From the NCBI RefSeq assembly GCF_905163445.1, contig NC_053187.1:5952001-6016000 (forward strand): a stretch of 64,000 nt of DNA, in the 5' to 3' direction. The notes beneath the pieces are model-generated. The model made no database searches. It was not told the DNA's origin and worked only from the letters and a program-made list of their open reading frames with translations. Source of the stretch: Pararge aegeria (taxonomy: Eukaryota > Arthropoda > Insecta > Lepidoptera > Nymphalidae). The translations under genes were made by a program, and so were the position numbers. Positions 22,265 to 33,492 of this stretch are shown here, piece by piece (the stretch's first letter is position 1; each line of letters starts with the position of its first letter).

Positions 22265-22575
22265 GAGAGGTTTTTGACGACCTTCATAGCGCAGAAGTGA
22301 GCGCTGTGGTTTTACGTAGGAGGTCCCGGGTTCGAAATTTTTTATTACTGAATTTTCTCTACTTTGTTCTGGTGGGAGGATTCGGTCGTGGCTAGTTACC
22401 TTACTGACAAAGAAGTGCCGCTAAGCGATTTAGCGTTCCGGTACAATGTAGCGTAGAAACCGTATTGGTTAATATAACTGCCATAATCCCTACAGGTTAG
22501 CCCGCTACGATCTAAGACCATCACCATTTACCATCAGGCGAGAATGCAGTCACGGGTTAACTTGAAGTGGAATAA
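22265..22575 (+). mobile_element. SINE-C copy
   Basis: The tRNA head is visible (gcgcagaagtgagcgctgtg and ggtcccgggttcgaaat), followed by gttctggtgggaggattcgg, tcgtggctagttaccttact, agcgatttagcgttccggta and ggttagcccgctacgatcta, ending at ggttaacttgaagtgg. It is the most complete SINE-C here. Confidence 0.8.
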
Positions 22576-23425
22576 AAACAATATTTTTTATAAGAGAAAT
22601 TCCACTTAAATAACTTGTTTTGAAATAGGTACTCATATTCACAGGCTTACTTATTACTACAAAAACGCAAGAAAGAAAACAAAAATAGGAAGTAACTATT
22701 GTTAGGATGCGAATAAAAACAAGGCATCTTTAAAAAAAGGCAGTTTCAAATCTAATGTAATAAGGTGGATAGTGTATCGTGCATAAAGTAAAGTGTTTTA
22801 CCTTTCCTTTATTACCTAAACACTATATTAAAATAACAAATATTAACGATTTAATATACTTACAAATTAAATACATAGTAAATAATAGATAAATAAATAA
22901 TATTAGATAAAGGGGGTACAAGGCCAAGATTCTACTGAAAAGTATTATTAATACTTAATTTATATTAGTAGGTACACTCCTATTTATTTAGAACAGTTTT
23001 TTTTAGATAAATAATATTATTATTATTCAATATTTAAAGCGTTGTTTCAATATATAAATAGACTCACTCATATGTACGTAGGTGAAGGTGAGGCTTGGTG
23101 GTTTTAAAAGGCAGTAAAACGAATGGCTCCCACTTAATATTCCGACCTGAGGATCCATTATGAATATTGCACTATTACAAAAAGACTATCCGTACATATA
23201 GCCACCTACGTGAACGTTCTTGGAAGTATCCATAAGCCTTCCGATGTAACGAGCGTCGCCGGGACATCATCAGTCACTGCTTTTCACTTATAATGATGTT
23301 AAAAATGTTACCTAACAGCCGTTCTTGTCCACCCATTGTACTTCTCAATACCCAAACAATATAAAAAATGTCTCTTTAAAAAATGACTTCCAATTTATTT
23401 GAAGTATAAACAGTCCCATTTTCCA
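22576..23425. other. No gene seen
   Basis: AT-rich, no repeat family recognised, no frame worth naming. Confidence 0.4.
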
Positions 23426-23652
23426 TGACACCGGCACAGTTTGTTAACCGTACAGTTGGACAACCAATATAATTAAGGAAAGCAACGACGTATGGAAGTC
23501 GTTGCTACTATTTGCATTTTATAAAGTCGACTTTTAGCTTGCAAAACGGCCGTGAAAGTGTTTAAACGTGTTAAAAATCTGACAAAAATCTTGTCGTTCG
23601 CCAAAGATAATGTTTTTGGCCAACTGTATGGTTGGTAAACTATGTCATCGGT
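23426..23652. mobile_element. Foldback/MITE candidate with inner hairpin
   Basis: The left arm (tgacaccggcacagtttgtt, aaccgtacagttgg; 23426-23459) is complementary, with several mismatches, to the right arm (ccaactgtatggttggtaaa, ctatgtcatcggt; 23620-23652). Inside, agcaacgac and gtcgttgct form a second perfect 9-bp hairpin (about 23482-23507). No target duplication is evident. Confidence 0.6.
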
Positions 23653-23902
23653 CTGGGCGTTCGCCGTCGTCCAAACGCCATCCTTCTTTATGCCTTTTGT
23701 GATTTTTTATTTGAACGACTTTGACATTTCGGAGTCGGACTTATTAAATTAGGCTTTGTATTTAAATGAACAATTGTAATTATGTGGACTACTTGGGTTG
23801 GCGAGCGCGATCCTGGGAGGTGTTCTCGTTTCTTGCCACCGTGTAAGACAATAAATCACAATAAAGTTTTTGCCCATTCGAACACAGTGTGGACATTTTA
23901 CG

Positions 23903-24143
23903 AAGGCCGGTTGGCGCAGTGGTTTCTGAGCCGACCCTGCTTTCTAAGTCCAAGGCTGTGGGTTCGATTCTCACAACTTCACTATGTTCATACCAAATTT
24001 TTGCGTGGTGAACATTAATGTTTTTCATTGTCTGGGTCTTTATTTGCATATTTTATTCATAAAAATAATAATCTCGGTACCCATAACATAAGTGTTTTTG
24101 GGGCTAGATGACGATGTGTGTATTGTCGTAGTATATACTATGT
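23903..24143 (+). mobile_element. SINE-A copy, plus strand
   Basis: It reads ggccggttggcgcagtgg, carries an extra run in the head (tttctgagccgaccc), then gtgggttcgattctcacaac, and ends atgacgatgtgtgtattgtc. The middle has base changes and a deletion relative to 29187. Confidence 0.8.
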
Positions 24144-24204
24144 TTATTTGTAAAGTGTTTTACGATGTATCTGTTTTGAAATTCAGAAAAGATCATAATA
24201 CTAC

Positions 24205-24478
24205 TATGAAAAGTATACAGAAGTGGTGGTTAGTTCAGGCTCCATTCCGAGGAGAAGAGTTCGATACTCGGCACGGACCTCTGATTTTTAGGAATCAGGC
24301 TTCAGCAGTAAAGGTAAACATAGGAGATCTCCATAATGTTCTCAATGGAATGTGAACCCCCAAACATTCCAACCCGCGCGTAGCCAACGTGGTGGACTTC
24401 TGCCTTAACCCTTCTAAGGAGATATTTAGTGTGGGTAATGAGTTTATAATTACGGTGATGATGATCATAACAATCATC
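24205..24478 (+). mobile_element. SINE-B copy
   Basis: The head is decayed (gtggttagttcaggctcc, agttcgatactcggcacgga). The body has gagatctccataatgttctc, agccaacgtggtggacttct and gccttaacccttctaagg, and the tail is gatgatgatc. Confidence 0.7.
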
Positions 24479-24795
24479 AGATGATGAAAAATAAATTATA
24501 TCAGAATTATTAGAGCTTACCTTATCGCTTATAGCAGTATTATTTTAAAAAGTAGCTTAAGAAAATAAGAATGCCTAACCAATTGTTTGTTTACCATACA
24601 GTGAAGGTACAATAAAACAAATCTCAGGATGTCCTACCAGGGGGTCGTCCACTCTGCCGGTAGTGGGTCCCCTGCTGGTCCCCTGTCATTTGGCCATTAA
24701 TATCCCTTATAAACATTTCTAATTATCCACACCAACCCGTTTGGAAATATCATAGCCGTACCTAGTAGTTTACTTTTTTATATTTTTTTATTTAT
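24479..24795. other. No gene seen
   Basis: Unassigned. The short phrase ggtcccctgctggtcccctg (24666-24687) is a small direct repeat. Confidence 0.4.
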
Positions 24796-25049
24796 AAATA
24801 TACTACGACAATAAACACATCGCCATCTAGCCCCAAAGTAAGCGTAGCTTGTGTTATGGGTACTAAGATAGCTGATGAATATTTTTTTATGAATATAATA
24901 CACATAAATACTTATAATATACAGATAAACACCTAGACACTGAAAAACGTTCATGTTCATCACACGAACAATTTCCAGTTGTGGGAATCGAATCCACGAC
25001 CTTGGACACAGAAAGCAGGGTCGCTGCCCACTGCGCCAGTCGGCCGTCA
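24796..25049 (-). mobile_element. SINE-A copy
   Basis: A nearly full-length minus-strand copy from tactacgacaataaacac to the head complement actgcgccagtcggccgtca. The B box has one change (gaatcgaatccacg). Confidence 0.87.
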
Positions 25050-25394
25050 CATAAAGGACGTAATCGTTTACATGGTAGCTACCATACTACCATATTAACG
25101 TTTAAAGTGCTATCCGAGGTACGTTGATCGACACAGCGTGGACTCCGCCTACTGACCAATTCCAAACAATCGGAATAGTTATGCAGTTTTCTGTTCCACT
25201 TCATCTGATAGCACCTTTTAAATTTCAAAGACCGATAAAACAAAATGGTTGCCACTCATAGCATACTGCTGCATCTTTTTTAAATGAAAACCTGAGAGCT
25301 GATATTATTCTGTCGAAACCAAGACGAGTATAAGCATGAGCTCAAAGACTACGCAGCCTACACACGTACCTACTAGAAGTAGGATAACTGTAAA
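25050..25394. other. No gene seen
   Basis: Unassigned sequence between a SINE and a LINE relic. Confidence 0.4.
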
Positions 25395-25815
25395 TTGCAC
25401 ATAACAAAAAAAAGTAGGTATGTAGGGAAAAAGCAACTACCATCTTTAAATATCACTTTTACAAAAAAGATAAATAAAACCCGTCGAGCCAGTTTCCTTA
25501 CCTTACCTAAAACTAGAACAAATTATAATAAAAAATCCCTTACCTTTGAAGGCGCCAAAGTTTATAATAAAATACCTATACCTATAAAAAATATAAACTC
25601 ATTCAATGTATTCAAAACTATGCTTCTAGTTTCTAGCTAACTAGCTTCCGATGTAATAAGTAAATTTAAAGACGAATACATTGTATGGGTAGATAATAGT
25701 TCAATTGAATTTAGTTTAGTCTAATGGCGAAGTGTTTTAATTTATTATAGAAAATTAAGTATCCTATGTAAGTGACTTAGGTCTTTTTATAGGAATAAAT
25801 GCCTTTAAACCTAAA
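25395..25815 (+). pseudogene. LINE RT C-terminal relic
   Basis: An 81-codon frame (25395-25640) ends in residues reading SLTFEGAKVYNKIPI and NSFNVFKTML. This is the pattern found at the very C-terminus of CR1/L2-like reverse transcriptases (a G..YN.LP motif followed by F...L). After its stop a 3' UTR-like stretch runs to about 25815 and ends with aataaatgcctttaaaccta. It is a different family from LINE 1 and LINE 2. The N-terminal part is missing. Confidence 0.55.
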
Positions 25816-26438
25816 TAAACATATATATACATAGGTATACATAAAGTTAATACTTATAAGGAATAGAACCTATACTCATTAGAGAAGGATTTTTTGTATT
25901 ATTTTTAAAGTGCTAACAGGAGTCTAACGCTATTAGAGTTAACTAGCTACAGTGTGTTTACGGAACATGAAGAACGTACTCTTTTATAAGCTACTTGTAG
26001 GTAGTGCCTACCCTGGTCAAAAACCTTGTGCGCGCTATGGCCTTTCTCAGTGCAATCAGGTAAAAATACTTTCTTAATGATTTATTTTCTGTAACTTAGT
26101 ACGAACATATGCATTCCTATACATTACACAATGAGTAGGCAGGTAACTCGACTATCTACAGAATCAATCATTTCCAATCAGACTACTCATAATACCATTG
26201 AAAGCATCCGAGGCATCCCCGTGTATTTATGGAATCCTCGAATTCTAACCTCTAGTAACGACCATAGATTAAAACTAAAGATATTGGACCTTTTTCGACT
26301 TCTCACATAAAAAATAAGCAGCCAGTATATTAACCATCGACAAAATGATGAGAGTTTCGTTTTGGTTAGATAAAAGATAAGTAATGGGTTAGATAGTAAA
26401 CCAGCTACTGGTTCTCGTAAGCCACAGTAGCCACGTAT
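25816..26438. other. No gene seen
   Basis: 26005-26040 (cctaccctggtcaaaaacct, tgtgcgcgc) may be the end of another hAT-type MITE. The 91-codon minus frame at 26187-26462 has no recognisable domain and overlaps the next element. Confidence 0.4.
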
Positions 26439-26708
26439 TAAGGCGCAATTAGACGGTTCCACTCAAGTAAATATTTTTTATTGTGTTCAGCTTTATCGTT
26501 ATATAATCAATGACCGAATCTCAACTACATAAAATTCGTTACCACTCAAAAAAAAAACAGTATGTGTCACGAATTTTGAAATGTATAAATGCAAAATCCG
26601 TAATCTTGACGCCATTGAAACACAAGTCTGTAACTCATAAAGGTTAAATAAAATCTTCCGGCCGTATCCAAAATGAAACGTATAATGAACCGTCTAATGC
26701 CGCCCTTA
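26439..26708. mobile_element. MITE candidate with 20-bp terminal repeats
   Basis: The left end (taaggcgcaattagacggtt) and the right end (aaccgtctaatgccgccctta, read in reverse) are inverted repeats with a few changes. The 270-bp element is AT-rich and non-coding. Flanking bases are TA-rich on both sides, but I cannot fix a target duplication. Confidence 0.6.
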
Positions 26709-26882
26709 TATATGTACATCTATCAAATACCGAACTGATAATCATTAAGATGACATTTAAAAATATTTCGCGTCAAAACTTTTTATATCTGCCATTAAGT
26801 GAAAGATGAATACTCGTGTGGGTTTCAAACGTTTTGAAGAATGTATGTACTTAGCTAGACAAACAAAGTCGACGTAACTAAT

Positions 26883-27340
26883 AGCCGGTTTACATTATTC
26901 CAGTAGCTGGATCCATTTTCAGATCTCACCATCGCTGGACTAGAATAACTGGCATCGATTATATTGTTCTAATGATTTATAGCTATCCTAATTGTCTATT
27001 GTTCTTATTCTTAGTGTAATGCAAATAAAACATAGAAGACAATCAGAAAGACACTTGGAAAATCTCAAGAACGTACGTACTATAAACTTTTGAAAGCCGC
27101 TGTTGGAAAATTTAAGTAATTAAGTCAATTTTATTTACAAATGTAGTAAAGTGCATAGATTGGTCGAATAGAGTATAATCCAGTGCATATCGTTTCGCGT
27201 GATGAAAAGTATTGAATCCATATGTTGGGCTAAAATTCACAATGAATTACTTATACTTACTGTTAAAAAGTAGTATTTATATATTCAGCGATAGTCAGAT
27301 AGCTGGACTAAAATGCTACTAACATAATGTAAACATGGCT
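26883..27340. repeat. Inverted-repeat pair, possible MITE
   Basis: agccggtttacattat at 26883 is the inverse of ataatgtaaacatggct at 27324-27340 with two differences. A shared inner word (agctggac/agctggat) lies near both. About 460 bp lie between, with no coding content. Confidence 0.4.
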
Positions 27341-27599
27341 TATCGCTAAATTTGATAAATATTTCATCTCTATATTCAAAAATAGTTTCTGAATACCTTC
27401 TTACAGATCATAATATAAAATTGATAAATAGAATATATAATATGGTAATTTTTGTTTTGTATTAAATTACTTACAAGTGATAGATTTAGATATTACCGTA
27501 CTTTTTTTACACTAGAATTCATAACAACAAATAGTTTTGGAAATATTTACGAGTTTTTACCTTAAAGTGGTAACTATGACGCGGTTTAACTTTATATCA
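27341..27599. other. No gene seen
   Basis: Very AT-rich, unassigned. Confidence 0.4.
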
Positions 27600-27685
27600 C
27601 TTAAAAACGCACATTACTTAGAAAAGGTAGAGGTGCTTGCTGGGATTCGAGTCCTACGGTTATCACCACTTCATCACCGAGTGTC
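27600..27685 (-). mobile_element. SINE-B head fragment
   Basis: In plus orientation: cttaaaaacgcacattactt, agaaaaggtagaggtgcttg and ctgggattcgagtcctacgg. This is the reverse of the SINE-B head and the following segment. The body is absent. Confidence 0.65.
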
Positions 27686-28639
27686 TCTAAGTATTTGTAA
27701 ATAAAACTTAATACCACTGAAAACATGCGTGCTAAATTTATGAAAGAGTGGACGCGTAACGTTGATCGGTAGTCTAATCTAAAAGCCGTCAATACTGTTA
27801 TCTAGAACGACCCCAGTAAAGCAAGTATACGACCCATAAATGAGTCGACAAAATGCCGCCGCTGAAGCCCTAATGGTTAGAACACATCCATTACTTAACC
27901 GCAGCGATACGGGAGAACGTCTTGTTGTCATCGTTGTTTTAGCCGAGGGACAGCCAATACTGGTTCAAGGTGTCTAAAAAGGAATCCCTATTTCCACAGT
28001 AAACCCTTGACCCTTGTACACCCTTGTGCTGGTTATGCCAACGTTCGTTTGGCAGTTCGCCATTCACCCACCACACGACTCCATCTTCAATGGTTACTAA
28101 TCTTCTTGAATATTCTACTTATATTTATTTTTATAGAGACATTCTAAGACTAGAATCCTTAAAGTAGCGAAAATATGCCTATAAATTGATTCCAACATTC
28201 ATTTTTTACTAAAACAACAAAAAGTCAGCAATTGCGAAATAAAGTAACAGGCAATAGACATAGGTATCCGATATTGATAATATAAAAGTAAAAAACATGA
28301 GTATTTTTATTATGCTACGCTATGCGTGCCGCACCGCATATGTGCTCGCGACTTTTAATAGTCTCAGATATTAAAGAGGAAGAAACTGCCAATATTAACA
28401 GCGCTTAACATAAAATACCACAATAAAACTTAATGGTACATACGTCTGGCAAAACTTTATGCTAATCGTCTATAAAAATATAATAAAACGGTGAACTTGT
28501 TTGACGTCCCGCTGCGGCCAGTTACCACATGCTAGATTTAGCGTGGAAGAGTGCTGCGTTTTGCTTCTATACTACTTCAATTGCACTATTGAGACTATTT
28601 TAAAATACGTGCATGTTACTGACGAAGTGATCAATCCGA
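27686..28639. other. No gene seen
   Basis: Unassigned. A frame at 28501-28881 (TTG start) begins here with residues HARFSVEECC and runs on into the LINE 3' tail; its first 45 codons could be the end of that LINE's coding region, but I do not recognise them. Confidence 0.4.
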
Positions 28640-28870
28640 TATTATTCATAAAGACCAGGCACCCGCTATCGCTATCTAGCGATAAGGCTACCAAATTGTA
28701 CTCTCTTGGCCTATGTTTATATCTCTGTAACTACTTTTTTTCTTCGGTGTACAATAAAAGAAAAATCCGCCTAATTATATACATCGTGTTTAAACTAGTT
28801 TTTTTATATTTTTTCCTGTATTTTTATATGGTGTACAATAAAAGTGTATTCATTCATTCATTCATTTATT
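28640..28870 (+). mobile_element. LINE-tail G, double 3' end
   Basis: cgctatctagcgataaggct, accaaattgtactctcttgg and ggtgtacaataaaag make a first tail end. A second ttttcctgtatttttatatg, ggtgtacaataaaagtg and an ATTC run follow directly. The element is either inserted in its own kind or has an internal duplication of the tail. Confidence 0.65.
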
Positions 28871-29186
28871 CACCCGCATAAAGAAACTTATAAAATAATA
28901 AAAACTTCTGTAATGTTTCAAATTTGAAAGAAGAAGAGTCTATGATATTAAAGTTCAAAAAATTTAAATTTGGAGCGTCGTCAAATCCTTGATAGAACTA
29001 TCTCAGTTTATATTTACATACCTGTAGAATAAATTTCCAGAAGATGTAGTATTTGCAAAATTACCAAATCAATTTTAAAAATAGGCCAATATAAGAAAAA
29101 CGAAAAGCGTAAATTTTGATGGCGTGGAATTGGCAAAAGCTATTAGCTAAGAAGAAAAAGAAATTAAAATAATATCCTTTAATTAT
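28871..29186. other. No gene seen
   Basis: AT-rich, unassigned. Confidence 0.4.
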
Positions 29187-29454
29187 TGACGGCCGATTGG
29201 CGCAGTGGCCAGCGACCCTGTTTGACCCTGACGACGAGTCCAAGGCCGTGGGTTCGATTCCCACAACTGGTCAATATTTGTGTGATGAACATGAATGTTT
29301 TCAGTGTCTGGGTGTTTATCTATATATTATAAGTATTTATGTAAATTATTCATAAAAATTATTCATCAGTTATCTTAGTACCCATAACACAAGCTACGCT
29401 TACTTTGGGACTAGGTGGCGATGTGTGTATTGTCGTAGTATATTTATTTATTTA
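29187..29454 (+). mobile_element. SINE-A copy, plus strand
   Basis: Full-length: tgacggccgattggcgcagt, B box gtgggttcgattcccacaac, body gatgaacatgaatgttttca, gtgtctgggtgtttatctat, then cccataacacaagctacgct, and atgtgtgtattgtcgtagta with an att-rich tail. It has a 13-base insert in the head (tgacgacgag area). Confidence 0.88.
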
Positions 29455-29500
29455 TTGTATATTTATTGATGATGATGATGAATTATATTTATACTTAACT

Positions 29501-29876
29501 AGCTAACCCAGCCCGCTTCGCCGTGCTAGATTTTACTTTATTTTATTTAAACAATAAACTTACATCATTTAGTTTTTAATTTAAGTCTCATAATATATTA
29601 AATCATTTATTTCTCTTCTATTCTCTTCTCGAGCGGGTGTAGATCATTATCTACACCCATGTACACCCAACAATAGAATATCACCACAGTAAATATAAGC
29701 TGTATTTGACAGTTTGACAGTTCAAAAATAGGATTGCTCCGATCGTCACCAAACTTTACAGGATTACTCGCCACGTCAATCCGGAGATTCCCTGAAAGTT
29801 TCATTGAAATCTGTCCAGCCGTTTCGGAGCCTATACGGAACATACCCACATACTTTCTCTTTTATATATATAGATT
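29501..29876 (-). mobile_element. CTAG-ended repeat, Helitron-like
   Basis: The plus strand begins ctagctaacccagcccgctt and ends ttatatatatagatt. These two ends fit a common insect repeat that ends in CTAG when read on the minus strand. The interior has ccgtttcggagcctatacgg and a 13-bp inverted repeat around 29633-29660 (gcgggtgtagatc, gatctacacc style). Assignment to Helitron-like elements is my inference. Confidence 0.45.
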
Positions 29877-30384
29877 ACAGGCAAATAAAGCATCACACCT
29901 ACGCTTTAGGTCAGTGGACGTAGGGCATCACTTCGCCATGGTTTCCCATTTATGCAGGCCTTGCTTGGCCCGTCAATTATGATAGCTACAAAAAAACATT
30001 TAAAGATAATTATTTAATAATGTTGGCCAGTTTGCATTTTCATTACTTAAATTGCACGGGCATTATGAATAATGGCCGATTAATAACTCTCCCTGTATCA
30101 TTGGAGAACATACTTTGTAAGTATCACGTACCTACGAGTGGATACCGACTTACGTACGTTTATTTATGCTGATGTTGTTCTGGACTCTATTTATGGTATT
30201 CTTGTTGAATATTAGTTGCTTAATTTCATACGATTGAGTAAGAATAGCATATTTTTTTTAAATCAAGCACAAGTAAGCGCCTAACTGCTATTAAACATAA
30301 TCTGTCGACTGTCTCTTTATAAAAAAATACTTGTGTCATGTATAAACCGGTATTTCTTGAACCATCAACATCATTATCAGCCCT
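29877..30384. other. No gene seen
   Basis: Unassigned. Confidence 0.4.
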
Positions 30385-30690
30385 TTAAATAAAAATAAAA
30401 ATGCCTTTTATTTTTGCAACTTAATTTACATATGACATTTACATAAGCTAGTCTACTTATTTTAGAAGTTTACTTAAATAAGAATAGGAATTATAGATAA
30501 TTGAAAAAACATTAGATTGGGTAAAAGCCTCCTCTAGGCTCCAACATTATCTACTTTTCTCTGTCATTGGCTGATTGAGCCCAGTTTAGGCTGGCTATTT
30601 GGTTCTCGTCCTCCCGTCGAAAAGAGAAATAGTGGTCTCCCACTGTCTCTCTCTTTGGCTTGCCTTGTGGGCATTGTCTTTCCAAACTAG
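30385..30690 (-). mobile_element. Probable LINE 3' end, minus strand
   Basis: aaaataaaaatgccttttat looks like the reverse of a LINE tail, followed by gtaaaagcctcctctaggct and cgtcctcccgtcgaaaagag. I remember such phrases from retrotransposon 3' UTRs of other Lepidoptera, but no second copy exists in this window to confirm it. Confidence 0.4.
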
Positions 30691-30852
30691 ATTTATTTAA
30701 CTGTGTATTCTAGTGGGCTTTGGTCAATTAATATTGGTTAGTTATTAGTTGGTTGTTGTAACTTTTTCTCATCTTCACAATCTTAGTGAGATTGATTTAC
30801 AAAAACACATCTGCGCCGCCTAGCTATATCAACACATTACGGGGTTTAAATT

Positions 30853-30945
30853 GCATACATTAAAAAGCGTACATAGTTCTGGAAAATAGAGGTGCGTGCC
30901 AGAAATCGAAGCCTGATTCCCCCAAGCCAATCACCATGTAAACCG
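30853..30945 (-). mobile_element. SINE-B head fragment
   Basis: aaaagcgtacatagttctgg, agaggtgcgtgccagaaatc and gaagcctgattccccc are the reverse of a SINE-B head. It lies head to head with the next copy, 50 bases away. Confidence 0.6.
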
Positions 30946-30997
30946 GTACATCATGTCGGTATTTAGCTGGTACACATAATATTACGTGTATCTCGGA

Positions 30998-31322
30998 AGC
31001 GGTGATAGCCCAGTTGGTAGGACTTCGACTTCACTCTCGAGGGGGCGAGTTCGAATCCCGGCACGCACCTGTAACTTTTCTAAATTAAGTGCGTTTTAAG
31101 CAATTAAAATATCACTTGCTTCAACGGTGAAGGAAAACATCGTGAGGCAACCTGCATGCCTGAGAGTTCTCCATACTATTCTTAAAGGTGTGTGGAGTCC
31201 ATCAATCCGCACTGGGCCAGCGTGGTGGACTACGGCCTTTAACGGCCCACTCATTGTGGGAAGAGACCCGTGCCGACCGAGAGAGAGTGGACCGGAAATG
31301 GGTTGTTATGATGAAGATGTTG
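30998..31322 (+). mobile_element. SINE-B copy, full length
   Basis: The tRNA-like head shows gcggtgatagcccagttggt and gcgagttcgaatcccggcac. The body has ttgcttcaacggtgaaggaa, aacatcgtgaggcaacctgc, gtgtggagtccatcaatccg and ccagcgtggtggactacggc, and the tail is atgatgaagatgttgat. This is the reference copy for the family here. The 79-codon frame inside it is not a gene. Confidence 0.87.
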
Positions 31323-31854
31323 ATCTCGGAAACGGCCCCAACGATCTGAATAAATTGTTTACTTAGATTAGTTTTGCTTCTTAAATTTATTTAATACGTA
31401 ATTCCTTATATACGCATAACTATACCAAAAAAATCCTCTCTTGAAATCTTGGAAACTGCTCTAATGATCGGGATGGCCTAACCTAACCCAAGAGTCGAAC
31501 TCAGCATCCTGCGATCCACAGAATTAAGAGCATACAGAAACCGTGTACATGTTAGTCACTTCATACTATTTAGCAGCCCACAGTAATTATTTTAACTATG
31601 ATGTTCTAAAAGTTTATCATAAAAGGAGGAAAATGGGAAAAGTTTTTTGAGCTAGCACATTCCGCGGGTGCGAAGGGTGCCGTGTACGGAACGTCTTCCT
31701 CTGTTTTTGGAAACCATGCACTGCATTGAATGATGGCTGAATGAGGATTCTGTGTGTTCTTAATTCTGTGGCGTAGACATATAACCTACCAGCGTTTCTC
31801 GTTCTCTGTACCGATTTTAAAAATAGAATAGTTATTCTATTATTTTTTCCGCAG
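31323..31854. other. No gene seen; one tRNA-like scrap
   Basis: 31480-31560 (taacccaagagtcgaactca, gcatcctgcgatcc) is the reverse of a tRNA-like SINE head. The rest is unassigned. Confidence 0.4.
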
Positions 31855-32432
31855 GCAAGGACCGGTCCAGCAAACCGCGGTACCCGAAGCTCGCCGGCTA
31901 ATCACGAACACAGGTAGCGTATCGCATCATCTCGCTCGCGACACACTATCCATTCCGGTTATTAATGAATACGAACCATTTTCGAATTTCGCCGCCGCTT
32001 GGACAGCCTACTGACAGCTGTTTATTTATCAACGTCCACAACGCGTCCAGAGTCGAAGCATCATCGACAAATATTCGAATTTACATAAGAAAGTTGTACG
32101 ACCCGGCCCAACAAAGCTGATTCCATCCCATCGCATCGCATGCCTGTATGATTGTTTCCAGAATTGCGCAATAAGAAATCAAAGGAATGCCCGCACGCTA
32201 GTTGCCGTCTCGGTCGCAGCATGCTTTTTCTGCAATAACCGATCGCGTATAATAAACCTCGCTCAAACGTTTATGCCCGCAACTACGTTATAATCTCATT
32301 CTAATAATACCTAAACGTCAGACTTACGCTCGTCAAAAAACCTTTCCCCGGAAAGCCTATTGAAGCGCGACTAAGGGGCCCTTTGCGCCGCCGTATTACG
32401 ATTAATTGATGCTAATTAATAAATTAATTAAC
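31855..32432. other. GC-richer, single-copy-looking block with a splice-bounded segment
   Basis: 31855-31913 is preceded by a pyrimidine-rich run and CAG and followed by GTAGCG, and has two open plus-strand frames, so it could be a 59-nt exon; no protein family is recognised. The block stays GC-richer to about 32390 and closes with a cluster of TAAT words (32398-32432). It matches nothing else in the window. It may be host conserved non-coding DNA or part of a gene outside the window. Confidence 0.35.
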
Positions 32433-32609
32433 CATGTTCATACGACGCATGAGCGGATTCCGGTTTTTCTACTGCCCCATACGTTTTTATTTCTGTAATA
32501 CATTTTTATTGCGCCAGCATTCTCCCTTATTGCTGGATGGCTTGGTGGTCTGCAAACGACGCGCGACGTACATAGTACATACGACGCGCAATTTCGTTTG
32601 TATCCTCAT

Positions 32610-32820
32610 TGTCCACTAAATATACGTGAGGCAAAATCGCTTGAAACATTTAAAAACGCGGTGAAAGCATATTATCTTGCACAATAATGACGACTTTAAG
32701 TATCTTGGTTATATCTATTTTTAATATCTATATGTTCTTAAGTATGTATGTATGATTGAGTATATATATAATAATGTTTATAATACTCCCTTCAATGGTT
32801 AGTTGAAATAAAGACGAAAT
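32610..32820 (+). pseudogene. LINE RT C-terminal scrap with 3' UTR
   Basis: 32618-32685 translates to IREAKSLETFKNAVKAYY before a stop. This is the pattern seen at the C-terminal end of CR1/L2-type reverse transcriptases. An AT-rich 3' UTR with gaaataaagacgaaatt follows to about 32820. Confidence 0.5.
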
Positions 32821-33114
32821 TGCGTTTCTGTGAAATACAAGAAACAACATTTAAAGCCCTTACTTCAAGCAAAGGGCCTTCAGGTCTTTAAAATCAAAAT
32901 AATTTCTTCTTAAAAATAAACTCTTAAACATCTTTTTTTAAATGTCACTTATCACAGTAAAAAACATGGGTGACTTTCAGAAAAGGTTCGATATATGAAC
33001 TCGAGAAAAGAGTTCTTTACATATATTAGTTTATTATTTTATATTTATTTATTATATTTTGTTTATATATTTGTATTTAGCTATTTGAATGTAGGTTTAT
33101 AATAATTTCACACC
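32821..33114. other. No gene seen
   Basis: AT-rich, unassigned. Confidence 0.4.
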
Positions 33115-33265
33115 ACCTGTCCGCTCTCGCTCATCTTGTCCCAATCCAAAGGTTGCTTGGCAGAGATCCGCCTTTTGTATTCTACTTCTGTCTTTGTATT
33201 TCTATTGTTTTTTTTTTCATTTTCCTAACTTCATAGTGGTGTAAAAATAAAGAGTTAAATAATTA
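33115..33265 (+). mobile_element. LINE-tail G, diverged
   Basis: ccaatccaaaggttgcttgg, cagagatccgccttttgtat and ggtgtaaaaataaagagtt follow the family order, but the hairpin part (tcgctatttagcgataagg) has been deleted. Confidence 0.55.
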
Positions 33266-33492
33266 TAATAACAATAATTGTCATCATCAGGCTATTCTAC
33301 CACCGCTGGGCACAAGTCTCCTTAAATAGATAAAAGAGAGATTTAACTGTATGACTCTATAAGCTCTTTCATTGCGGCTTTGAGGGTTTTGACAATTATT
33401 ATTACATGTTTTTTTTTATTTTATGTGACTGATAATAAACAAGCCGATGCTAAATACTAAATACTTCCCGAGGCACTGGCGTGAATGACGAG

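Noticed and set aside
28501..28881. 126-codon frame as a membrane protein gene
   Set aside because: The hydrophobic second half is a translation of the AT-rich LINE-tail G 3' UTR and its ATTC tail; the start codon is TTG.
31127..31366. 79-codon frame
   Set aside because: It lies within the full-length SINE-B copy.
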